Source: Deltaproteobacteria bacterium (GTDB lineage Bacteria > Desulfobacterota > Desulfuromonadia > Desulfuromonadales > JAAYDE01). From it: a stretch of DNA of 7,088 nt. The DNA lies in assembly GCA_017417085.1 (NCBI GenBank), contig JAFPZV010000266.1, forward strand, positions 1 to 7,088, written 5' to 3'. The notes below the pieces were generated by a model. The model saw nothing but the letters and a program-made list of their open reading frames with translations, was not told where the DNA came from and searched no databases. The translations under genes and the position numbers were made by a program. Position 1 is the stretch's first letter, and the number at the start of each line of letters is the position of its first letter. Below are positions 1-6,806 of this stretch, one piece after another.

Positions 1-95
1 AAATTCCTGTTGCTCTCAGTGGAGTCGCTGTGCGAAATCGAGCCGGTGCATTATTGCTGAAAAAAACGACTGCCCAAGCACTTGCAAGAATGCCT

Positions 96-120
96 GCAAT
101 TCAACTATGTATTGAATTGC
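96..120. repeat. Perfect 9-bp inverted repeat (operator-like or stem-loop)
   Basis: GCAATTCAA (96-104) and TTGAATTGC (112-120) are exact reverse complements separated by the 7-base loop CTATGTA. The dyad is AT-rich and lies about 145 bp upstream of the ClC start codon. It could be a regulator operator or an RNA stem-loop. A T-run follows only at 131-136, 10 bases after the stem, which is too far for a canonical intrinsic terminator, so I do not call it one. Confidence 0.6.
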
Positions 121-144
121 TCAAAGTTCCTTTTTTGTTTGCTT

Positions 145-177
145 CCCTTCCCGAAAAAACGGAGCTCGGGCAGAGGG
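145..177 (+). other. Interrupted GC-rich hairpin in the leader
   Basis: CCCGA (150-154) pairs with TCGGG (166-170) around an 11-base loop. The stem extends outward, after an internal bulge (T149 against 171-173), by CCCT (145-148) pairing with AGGG (174-177). It has no following T-run, so it is not a terminator. If transcription starts upstream of it, it would give the ClC mRNA a structured 5' leader. Confidence 0.35.
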
Positions 178-248
178 TGACAAGCGTTAAAAGGAAGAAC
201 ATTTTCATCAATTCGCCGGAGGAAACCGGCATTTATCAATAGATGAAC

Positions 249-255
249 AAGGAGA
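249..255 (+). promoter_or_regulatory. Strong Shine-Dalgarno site of the ClC fusion gene
   Basis: AAGGAGA is followed by a 7-base spacer and then the ATG at 263. This is a near-ideal match and spacing, and it fixes the start of the fusion gene at the EIIA-like domain. The N-terminal domain is therefore translated as part of the protein and is not an artefact of choosing a start too far upstream. Confidence 0.85.
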
Positions 256-262
256 ACCGGTC

Positions 263-2599
263 ATGGCCCAGCCCCCCTTTCCGCGTCCAAGCGACATTAT
301 CACAGATCTCGATGCTTGCACTCTCGAGGAGGCTATCGTCGAAATCCTGCAAAAAACCGTGGGGAGGGATCCGGAACTGAACGTGGACGAAATCGTCCGG
401 ACAGTGCTGGCGCGCGAACATATGCACAGCACCGTCCTGGACAACGGTGTCGCCCTGCCGCACGCGCACTGCCCGGCCATCGAATGGCCGCAGGTTCTGA
501 TAGGACGTTCCCGAAAAGGTCTTTCCTCTCTGCAGGAAAAAACACCTGTCCATCTCGTCTTCCTGCTCCTCGGCAACAGCGCCTCCACCTTCCAGATACT
601 GGCCCAGATACGGCCGGCACTTGACAATGCGGCAACACGCGAGGCGCTGATGGAGGCGGAAACCGCCGCCCAAATGCTGAAACTGCTGGAGCAGCATCCA
701 GCGGACAAGAAACCGGAAAGCCAGGAAGAGCCGTCTGGTAGCCAGCCGGAAAGTTTGTGGAAACGCCTGCTCGCCAATCCGGTTATTGGCGACTTCGTCT
801 TTTTCCTCAGGCAGCTTGCCATCACCGTCACACTCTCCAAAAAGCTGCTGCTTATCGCCATTTCATCGGGAATTGTCGGCGGCGTGGGCGCCATTATGTT
901 CAACTTCTGCATCGACTCCAGCATGCACATCTTTGAAGGGCTGGCCGGCATCATGCCGCACCCCTGGCTGGTCGCACTGGTACCGGCACTGGGCGGCGTG
1001 CTGTGCGGGCTTATCAAACAGTACGGAGGGCTTCCCTTTGACGTACCCTGCGCCACCGACGGCTACGTCGAGTGCGTGCAGCACGACGGGAAGGTGAAGC
1101 CCAAAACCCCGTTTCTGCTGATCCTTGCGGCATCCATTACCATAGGTTCCGGCGGCAGTTGCGGACGCGAATGCCCCACCGCCTATATCGGTTCGGGCCT
1201 GGGCGCCATCGCCACACGCTGCTTGCAGTTCCTGCGACTGGACAAGCTGCTGGGCGTCAAACTGGGACGGCGCGACTTCCGGCTGCTGGCCATCTGCGGC
1301 GCTTCCGCAGGCCTGGCCGCCATTTTCCGGGCTCCCATCGGCGGCGCGATCTTCGTCTGTGAAGTGCTGTACGAACACGGCATGGAGGTAAAAAGCATCA
1401 TTCCCGCCATCTTCTCCGGCGCCATCTCCTACATTGTGTTTTCATCGGTGTACGGCTTTGAGGCGCTTTATCAAATGGATGCAGTCTGGCAATTCGGCGT
1501 GCACAACCTGATCTTCGCCATCTCCGCCGGCATCGCCAGCGCCGCGGTTGGCTGGTTCTACGTCCGTTTCTTCTACAAGATCTTCCATATCGCCCGGGCC
1601 TCAACGCTCCCGGACTGGACGAAACCGGCCATTGGCGGACTGTTGCAGGGAATGATGGTGGTCTTTGTCGCCAAAGAACTGTGGGGACTGGGCTACAGCG
1701 GCATCCAGGAAGCGGTTAACGGCCATTTCGGCATGTGGACACTTCTTCTGCTCTGCTTCGGCAAAATCATCAGCACCGCCTTTACCGTGGCCAGCGGCGG
1801 CAGCGGCGGCGTGCTGGCTCCCAGTCTGTTCATCGGCGCCATGCTGGGCGGATTTTTGGGCAAGGTGTTCGAACTGTGGGTTCCAAGCGGAACACCGGCG
1901 GGCGTCTATGTGGTCATCGGCATGGCCGCGCTCTTTTCCGCCGTGGGCAAGGTGCCGCTTTCCCTGCCGATTCTGCTTATGGAGGCAACCCGCAACTTCA
2001 GCGTAATTTTGCCGGTTTTCGTCGGCAGTGCCGTCGGCTACGCGCTTTCCGGTCCCTTCAAGATCTATGAAAGCCAGGAGCCCTATCCGCAGGCTGCCAT
2101 GGGCGGCGGTTTCAACGCCCTTGGCGAGACCGAAGGCGATCTGCTGGCGCCCTACCCGGTCTCCGCCGCCATGGTGCGCACTCTGGACGTTATTGACGAG
2201 GAAACGCCCATTTCCGGCATTTTGAAAAAATTTACGGAAAGCGACCATCTTTTCTTCCCGGTCCGCAGCACGGACGGTCACTACTGTGGCACCATCGCGC
2301 TGGAGCAAATACGGCCCCTGCTTGTGGACCAGGAAGCGGATCACTTCCTTGTCGCCCGGGATGTGGCGGACACCGGTTATCCCACAGTCAGCGCGAACGA
2401 GAGTCTGGGAGAGGTCTTGCAATTTTTCCAGCAGGAGGGCGTACGCTATCTGCCGGTCGTGGATAACGACAATCTGCTGGTAGGACTTCTGGACAAGCGG
2501 GAAGTGCAACGGCTGCTCAAGCGGCAGATCCTGCAGCGGACCGCCGGCGTGGAATACATGGGCGCATCTCCCTGGAAAACCGGAGTGGAAGACAAGTAA
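263..2599 (+). CDS. PTS EIIA-like / ClC chloride channel / CBS-pair fusion protein
   Basis: Predicted inner-membrane anion channel of 778 residues, in three parts. Residues about 10-143 match the PtsN-type EIIA fold, with the phospho-histidine motif GVALPHAH (His67). A hydrophilic linker (about 145-165) follows. Residues about 180-605 are the multi-helix ClC core: G-R-E-C-P at 301-305 with gating Glu303, the helix N motif GGVLAP at 515-520, and Tyr602 in IYESQ as probable central tyrosine. Residues about 632-755 hold two CBS motifs, usually nucleotide-binding. Bacterial ClC cores are about 400-450 residues, so roughly 330 are regulatory. Oddities: Cys304 replaces the usual glycine beside the gate, T-D-G replaces GSGIP at 265-267, and Val368 sits where exchangers have the proton glutamate. 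Start set by AAGGAGA at 249. The ClC and CBS calls are near certain. Phospho-regulation of conductance is inference, and the anion transported is not proven. Confidence 0.93.
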   Translation: MAQPPFPRPSDIITDLDACTLEEAIVEILQKTVGRDPELNVDEIVRTVLAREHMHSTVLDNGVALPHAHCPAIEWPQVLIGRSRKGLSSLQEKTPVHLVFLLLGNSASTFQILAQIRPALDNAATREALMEAETAAQMLKLLEQHPADKKPESQEEPSGSQPESLWKRLLANPVIGDFVFFLRQLAITVTLSKKLLLIAISSGIVGGVGAIMFNFCIDSSMHIFEGLAGIMPHPWLVALVPALGGVLCGLIKQYGGLPFDVPCATDGYVECVQHDGKVKPKTPFLLILAASITIGSGGSCGRECPTAYIGSGLGAIATRCLQFLRLDKLLGVKLGRRDFRLLAICGASAGLAAIFRAPIGGAIFVCEVLYEHGMEVKSIIPAIFSGAISYIVFSSVYGFEALYQMDAVWQFGVHNLIFAISAGIASAAVGWFYVRFFYKIFHIARASTLPDWTKPAIGGLLQGMMVVFVAKELWGLGYSGIQEAVNGHFGMWTLLLLCFGKIISTAFTVASGGSGGVLAPSLFIGAMLGGFLGKVFELWVPSGTPAGVYVVIGMAALFSAVGKVPLSLPILLMEATRNFSVILPVFVGSAVGYALSGPFKIYESQEPYPQAAMGGGFNALGETEGDLLAPYPVSAAMVRTLDVIDEETPISGILKKFTESDHLFFPVRSTDGHYCGTIALEQIRPLLVDQEADHFLVARDVADTGYPTVSANESLGEVLQFFQQEGVRYLPVVDNDNLLVGLLDKREVQRLLKRQILQRTAGVEYMGASPWKTGVEDK

Positions 2600-2610
2600 C
2601 CACCGGAAAC
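2600..2610. other. 11-bp convergent junction without visible terminator
   Basis: The rightward ClC gene stops with TAA at 2597-2599 and the leftward solute-binding protein gene stops with TAA at 2613-2611. The gap has no room for an intrinsic terminator. The only nearby dyad is CCGG-7 nt-CCGG around 2603-2617, and it has no T-run on either strand. Transcripts probably overlap at their 3' ends or end by a Rho-dependent route. Confidence 0.6.
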
Positions 2611-4251
2611 TTACCGGCGATATTTCCACTCCGCGGCCGGCACATGCCAGTGAATGAAGTTGTGCATGATGCCCGAAGGCGAAGGCTCTATGCCGCGAAA
2701 CCGCGCCGCCACCACCGGCAGGGCATCCGGCACATAGAGAAACAGGTAGGGCTGCTCCTCGGCCAAAATCTGCTGGAAACGGTCATAGATCCGTTTACGC
2801 TCCGCCTGATCCAGCGTACGGCGTCCCCGTTCCAGCAGATCGTCCACCTCCGCGTTGTGAAAACCGACAAAATTGAGTTGTCCCACCGCTCTTTTGCTCG
2901 AATGCCAGACATCGTAACAATCCGGATCCACCGGCACCGTCCAGCCCAGCAGGGTCGCCTCGAAATTGCCCGGATTGATAAATTCCTTGAGAAAGGTTGC
3001 CCATTCGATCACCCTTATATGGGTGACAACCCCCACTTCGCGCAGGCGGCGCTGGATAATCTCCCCCGCCTTCACCCGCTGATCGTTGCCCTGGTTGGTG
3101 ACAATGGTGAACTCGAAGGGCCGGCCGTCACGCATCAGCACGCCATCTGAACGCGGCTTCCAGCCAGCTTCTTCAAGGAGTGCCCGCGCCCGCACAGGAT
3201 CGTGCGGATAGCGCCGCACATCGGCGCAGTACGGCCAGGTGCCGGGAATATAGGGGCCGGTCGCTTCCCGCCCCAGTCCCAAAAGCACGCCGCGCACCAG
3301 TTCGTCACGATCGATGGCGTGGGAGAGCGCCTGCCGTACCCGACGATCCTGGAAAAGCGGATTGCGCAGATTGAACCCCAGATAGCTGTAGGCCATCGCC
3401 GGATAACGGTACTTGTGAAAACGTTTGAGAAAAATCTCGCGGGAGGTCTGCCGGGCATATTGCAGCGGCGTCAGCTCAATCTCGTCAATGCCGCCGGTCT
3501 GCAGCTCCAGAAACATGGTTGTCGGATCGGGAATGACCCGGAACACCACGCGGTTGATCCATGGCCGCCCCTCGTAATAGGCGGGATTGGCCTCCAGCAC
3601 CAGCCGTTCTCCGCGCCGCCATTCCCTGAAGAGATAGGGACCGGTACCAATGGGCGCGGAGGCCAGCGGACTGCGGGTCACCGGCGTCTTTTCCAGCAAA
3701 TGGCGGGGCAGAATATTCACGCCCCAGCTGCCCAGAGCCGAGGCCAGCGGTTTTTGGTAGGTCACCACAAAGGTATGGGGATCCGGGGCTTCGGCACGCA
3801 CAATCTGGCGGTAACGTTCGGAATAGGCGGTAGGTGTGGCGGGATCAACATAGACCTGATAGGTGAAAAGCGCATCGGCGGCAGTAAAGGGATGACCGTC
3901 ATGCCAGGTGACGTCGCGCCGCAAATGAAAGGTCAGCGTCAGGCCATCGGGGGAAACCTCCCACGACTCGGCCAAATCTCCTTCTATTTCCAGATTTTTG
4001 TTGTAGCGCACCAGCCCATTGTACACCAGCTCACACACACCCGACGATACGGCGTCGGAGGCCAGAACCGGCAGCAAGGTGACCGCATCGGCGCCGCCAC
4101 CAAACACAATGGTATCTCCATAAACCGGGTTCCCTACCTCGGCCGACGGAGCGGAAGATGACTCACCCGTTTCGGAGGAACAGCCCGCAAACAGCACAGC
4201 CAGCAGAACCACACCCGCCAGAAGACACCTCCATCCCCCGGGGCGTCTCAC
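2611..4251 (-). CDS. Extracellular solute-binding protein family 5 (peptide/nickel type), lipoprotein
   Basis: Lipid-anchored periplasmic binding protein of 546 residues, the usual size for the oligopeptide/dipeptide/nickel class (SBP_bac_5). A short basic N-terminus and hydrophobic stretch end in the lipobox L-F-A-G-C with Cys24. A low-complexity Ser/Glu linker follows, then the family signature LAESWEVSPDGLTLTFHL at about 103-120 continuing through VTWHDGHPFTAADA. A second conserved block, FNLRNPLFQDRRVRQAL at about residues 300-320, is also typical. Residue +2 after the lipid cysteine is Ser, not Asp, so sorting to the outer membrane is possible. The start is GTG at 4251-4249, overlapping the upstream stop by 4 bp, with GAGG four bases ahead of it. 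It is the last gene of a three-gene operon, and no permease or ATPase gene is linked, so it is an orphan binding protein here. Its ligand cannot be told from sequence; peptide is the default guess. Confidence 0.92.
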   Translation of the reverse strand: MRRPGGWRCLLAGVVLLAVLFAGCSSETGESSSAPSAEVGNPVYGDTIVFGGGADAVTLLPVLASDAVSSGVCELVYNGLVRYNKNLEIEGDLAESWEVSPDGLTLTFHLRRDVTWHDGHPFTAADALFTYQVYVDPATPTAYSERYRQIVRAEAPDPHTFVVTYQKPLASALGSWGVNILPRHLLEKTPVTRSPLASAPIGTGPYLFREWRRGERLVLEANPAYYEGRPWINRVVFRVIPDPTTMFLELQTGGIDEIELTPLQYARQTSREIFLKRFHKYRYPAMAYSYLGFNLRNPLFQDRRVRQALSHAIDRDELVRGVLLGLGREATGPYIPGTWPYCADVRRYPHDPVRARALLEEAGWKPRSDGVLMRDGRPFEFTIVTNQGNDQRVKAGEIIQRRLREVGVVTHIRVIEWATFLKEFINPGNFEATLLGWTVPVDPDCYDVWHSSKRAVGQLNFVGFHNAEVDDLLERGRRTLDQAERKRIYDRFQQILAEEQPYLFLYVPDALPVVAARFRGIEPSPSGIMHNFIHWHVPAAEWKYRR

Positions 4252-5042
4252 AGGGCCTCACGCCGGAACCCCTGCGGCGCCTCCAGGCAAAAGAGCCGCT
4301 CCGCAAGCGGCGCATTCAATTCAGGTTTGTCCATCTGAAGCGTGATGCGCGTCTTTCGGGCCGGAAAGCTGACCTGCCAGCGCGTTGGAAAGGCAACTGT
4401 TTCGCCTGCAAGCACAAAATCCCGAAAAGCACCGTATTCCACGTCCAGCCGCGTTTCGCCGCGCGCAAGATAGGTGATCTGGATCAGACGGCGCCGGGAG
4501 TCAAAACGCAAACGTGCCGTCTCTCCGTCTTGCATCACGCCGCTTGCCAGATAGCCATCCGTCAGGATGCTTACCTTAAGCCGGGAGATTTCGGGAAGCG
4601 GTGGACGCATCAGCATCAGCCGTGTCAGTTCGGCGGGATCCAGACGCAGCCGCACCAGGCGCTCCAGATTTTCCGCGCTCGCTTCCCCCTCGTAGAAGGC
4701 ACGATGGGAAATGTCCATGGCGAAAAGGTCGCGACCGTTGCTGGCCGTCACCAGCGCCGGCTGTCCCAGAAGACCAAGGATCTCCACTCTTGCACTTGCG
4801 GGCCACTGCACCAGCAAGGCCTGACTGCTTTTGGCCGGAGAACGGCCCTCCTCCCGCAGGGTGGCCCGGCTCAAGCCGCGCAAGCTGGTGATCAGTCGTT
4901 CGCAGCGCCGCTGTCCCTCCAACAAATCATCTATCGAAAGTTCCGGCAAAAGAGGCGCCGTTTTTTTCTCCGGACGTTCCGGAACGCTACAGGCGCAAAG
5001 CGCAAAGAGCATCAGCAACGCGCTGATTACGAAGCGTCTCAT
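4248..5042 (-). CDS. LolB/DUF4292-like lipoprotein
   Basis: Small lipoprotein of 264 residues. The N-terminus MRRF, a hydrophobic stretch and the lipobox L-C-A-C give the lipidated Cys18 followed by Ser. The mature part has alternating beta-strand patterning and elements seen in LolA/LolB and DUF4292 proteins: a segment rich in R-V-E-I-L-G-L-L-G-Q-P near residues 90-100, then a D-L-F-A-M-D strand, the F-Y-E-G motif, a helix of the N-L-E-R-L-V type, and strands containing R-L-R-F-D and R-L-I-Q-I-T-Y. This suggests a half-barrel that holds lipid or a hydrophobic ligand in the periplasm, possibly in envelope biogenesis. The family call is by pattern, and true LolB activity is not shown. ATG at 5042 overlaps the TPR gene stop in an ATGA, and GGAGG about 10 bases upstream lies inside the end of that gene. 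Its own stop overlaps the next start. Confidence 0.75.
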   Translation of the reverse strand: MRRFVISALLMLFALCACSVPERPEKKTAPLLPELSIDDLLEGQRRCERLITSLRGLSRATLREEGRSPAKSSQALLVQWPASARVEILGLLGQPALVTASNGRDLFAMDISHRAFYEGEASAENLERLVRLRLDPAELTRLMLMRPPLPEISRLKVSILTDGYLASGVMQDGETARLRFDSRRRLIQITYLARGETRLDVEYGAFRDFVLAGETVAFPTRWQVSFPARKTRITLQMDKPELNAPLAERLFCLEAPQGFRREAL

Positions 5043-6724
5043 TGATGTTTTTCCTCCAACCTGCGCAATTTTTCGGAGACCCGCACATTTCCCGGCTCCA
5101 GTTCAAGGCTGCGACGATACGCGTCAAGCGCCGCGCTGCGCCGCTTCAATGCCGCAAGAACATCCCCCAGATGCTCCTGAACCGTCGCATCATCAGCCAG
5201 ATGCTCGGCGGCTTTCTGCAGATGGAGCAACGCCTCGGGATAACGCGCCAGTTTAAAGTAGACCCAGCCTACCGTATCGCGAATATGGGCGCTGTCGTCC
5301 AGTGCCAGCGCCCTCTTGCCCAGCCTTAGGGCCCGTTCCAGATCCCGTCCCTGTTCGGCCAGAGAATAGGCAATAAAGTTAAGCGCTTCCGACTGCTTGC
5401 CATCCAGACGCACAACCTCTTCCATAGTGGCCAACGCCTCGGAAGAACGCCCTGTACGCTCCAGCAGCACTCCCTTGCGATAGAGCAAATCCGGATTGCC
5501 GGGAAAACGGTTGAGGCCGTTTTCCAGCGTTTTCACCGCCTCGGGCATTTGATCCGCGCGTTCATACAGGAAACTCAAAGCACCAAACAATACCGGAGAT
5601 GCAGCCTCAGTCTCCAGATGCCTTTCGAAAAACGTTATTCCTTCCCGATACTGATGCTGGCGATCGCTCAGCATCCCCACATGCAGCAGCGCCTTGCCAA
5701 AAAAGGGCGTATCGGGTGTAATGGTCTGAAATGTTTTCAGCGCCTCGTCGCCGCGCCCATCGTTTTCCTGGGCGACGCCGATATGGAAACGCGCCAGATC
5801 CGCCAAATCGGGACGCAGCTCCAGCAGGGAAGCAAATGCTTTCTCAGCCTCACGCCAGCGTTCCTTTTCCAAACAGATAAGCCCAACCACCCGCAGCGCC
5901 TCAACGTTCAGCGGTTCCAGCTCCAGCACCTTGCGGTACTGCGGCAAGGCCTCATCCAGCCGGTTGTCATGTACCAAAACCCGCGCCAAACGCAAACGCA
6001 GAGGTACGCTTTCCGGATTGTTGCGCAGACCTTCAGCCAGGACCGCCTCCGCCTGCCGGAAATGCTTGCGTTGCTCCAGCAGATCCCCCAGTTCCGCAAC
6101 CACCGGCTCCAGATCCGGCCTGCGGGCCAATGCCTCACGATAGTGTTTTTCCGCCCGATCCAGCTGCCCGACCTGCTGGTAGAGCAGCCCCAGGGCCAAC
6201 AGCGCTCCCACGGAATCCGGCTCACGTTCCAACTCCTCGCGAAAGCATTGCTCGGCATGGACAAAATCTTTTTGGCGCAAATAGGCAATACCAAGTTTCA
6301 GCCGGGCGCCTTCCAGCTCCGGTTGCAGCCGCACCACCCGCCGCAAGAGCGGAACAGCCTCTCCCGGGCGGTCGTGTTCAACGTGCCACAACGCCATCAA
6401 AAGAAGCGCCTCCACCGCATCCGGAGCCAGCTTTAAAGCCCTTCGCAAGGCCTGGACGCCAGCCTTATCGTCCCCCAGCTGAAAATACAGTGCCGCCAAA
6501 TGACTGTGTAAAAAAACTGCCTTTGGATCCTTTTGCAGCGCTTCTCTCAGCCGATCCCGCGCTTCTTCCGGCCTGCCCTCATTTTCCAGCAGATTGGCGC
6601 GCGCGGACAGGGCCAACGCATCCTCCGGCCGTTCCACAACCGCGTCCCGCGGTCCTCCGGACAGCCAGGCGCAACCTGTAACAAGCGTAAGCAGTATCCC
6701 TCCCAAAACGCAGCGAACAGTCAT
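5039..6724 (-). CDS. Multi-TPR lipoprotein (about 15 tetratricopeptide repeats)
   Basis: Protein-protein interaction scaffold exported as a lipoprotein. An open frame begins at ATG 6742, with further ATGs at 6730 and 6724. I choose 6724 because AAGGA at 6738-6734 then sits 9 bases upstream, and the protein begins MTVRCVLGG with a compact signal peptide ending in the lipobox L-V-T-G-C. The upstream ATG at 6742 has no clear ribosome site and adds only six residues; 6730 leaves just three bases. After a short linker the rest is an unbroken solenoid of roughly fifteen 34-residue repeats, such as the unit ending EEARDRLREALQKDP and the final unit AALDAYRRSLELEPG. Late repeats with F-I-A-Y-S-L-A-E-Q-G and V-G-W-V-Y-F resemble those of delta-proteobacterial TPR lipoproteins. 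It is first in the operon and overlaps the next gene by 4 bp. Its partner is unknown, though the two operon lipoproteins are candidates. Confidence 0.88.
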   Translation of the reverse strand: MTVRCVLGGILLTLVTGCAWLSGGPRDAVVERPEDALALSARANLLENEGRPEEARDRLREALQKDPKAVFLHSHLAALYFQLGDDKAGVQALRRALKLAPDAVEALLLMALWHVEHDRPGEAVPLLRRVVRLQPELEGARLKLGIAYLRQKDFVHAEQCFREELEREPDSVGALLALGLLYQQVGQLDRAEKHYREALARRPDLEPVVAELGDLLEQRKHFRQAEAVLAEGLRNNPESVPLRLRLARVLVHDNRLDEALPQYRKVLELEPLNVEALRVVGLICLEKERWREAEKAFASLLELRPDLADLARFHIGVAQENDGRGDEALKTFQTITPDTPFFGKALLHVGMLSDRQHQYREGITFFERHLETEAASPVLFGALSFLYERADQMPEAVKTLENGLNRFPGNPDLLYRKGVLLERTGRSSEALATMEEVVRLDGKQSEALNFIAYSLAEQGRDLERALRLGKRALALDDSAHIRDTVGWVYFKLARYPEALLHLQKAAEHLADDATVQEHLGDVLAALKRRSAALDAYRRSLELEPGNVRVSEKLRRLEEKHQ

Positions 6725-6806
6725 GGACATCCATCCTTGCATACAGCCATTACGGGGGCAAGAGGCCGCTGTTTCAAAGCACTTTCATACATCTGCAAAG
6801 TTTTTA

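Larger units (their letters stand above)
1..262. other. AT-rich leader/intergenic region upstream of the ClC fusion gene
   Basis: No convincing gene lies here. Base composition is visibly more AT-rich than the genes to the right. It holds a perfect 9-bp inverted repeat (96-120), an 8-bp palindrome CTTGCAAG (81-88), an interrupted GC-rich hairpin (145-177), a short hairpin GCCGG-6 nt-CCGGC (215-230) and the ribosome binding site of the downstream gene (249-255). I see no convincing sigma70 promoter: TTGCAA at 82-87 and GTGACA at 177-182 could serve as -35 elements, but neither has a good -10 partner. Frame 1 is open from base 1 to a TGA at 58-60 and could be the tail of an upstream gene, but 19 codons are too few to judge. 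Confidence 0.6.

Noticed and set aside
1..60. Possible C-terminus of an upstream rightward gene (frame 1, stop TGA at 58-60)
   Set aside because: Nineteen codons without a recognisable motif are insufficient to call a gene.
30..242. A 70-codon GTG-started open frame ending 20 bp before the channel gene, with GGAG five bases upstream of its start
   Set aside because: It lies in AT-rich sequence with several hairpins, has no recognisable domain, and its composition looks non-coding. A real small gene is not excluded; conservation in related genomes would decide.
1789..1815. Short GCGGCG-type repeats
   Set aside because: They encode the glycine-rich helix N motif (ASGGSGGVLAP) of the ClC core, so the repeat follows from the protein sequence.
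1601..2629. Long minus-strand open frame opposite the 3' half of the channel gene, and another at 208-1056
   Set aside because: The plus strand is unmistakably ClC plus CBS. The opposite frames show no motif, and one reads through the convergent junction.
3202..5045. Long open frames on the plus strand opposite the two lipoprotein genes (3202-4161 and 4158-5045)
   Set aside because: They mirror the coding strand of genes with clear signal peptides and family motifs. Their translations show no domain and look like antisense frames of GC-rich coding DNA.
5549..6436. Long plus-strand open frame opposite the TPR gene
   Set aside because: The minus strand encodes regular TPR repeats throughout, and the opposite translation is rich in Q/R/P as expected of a shadow frame.
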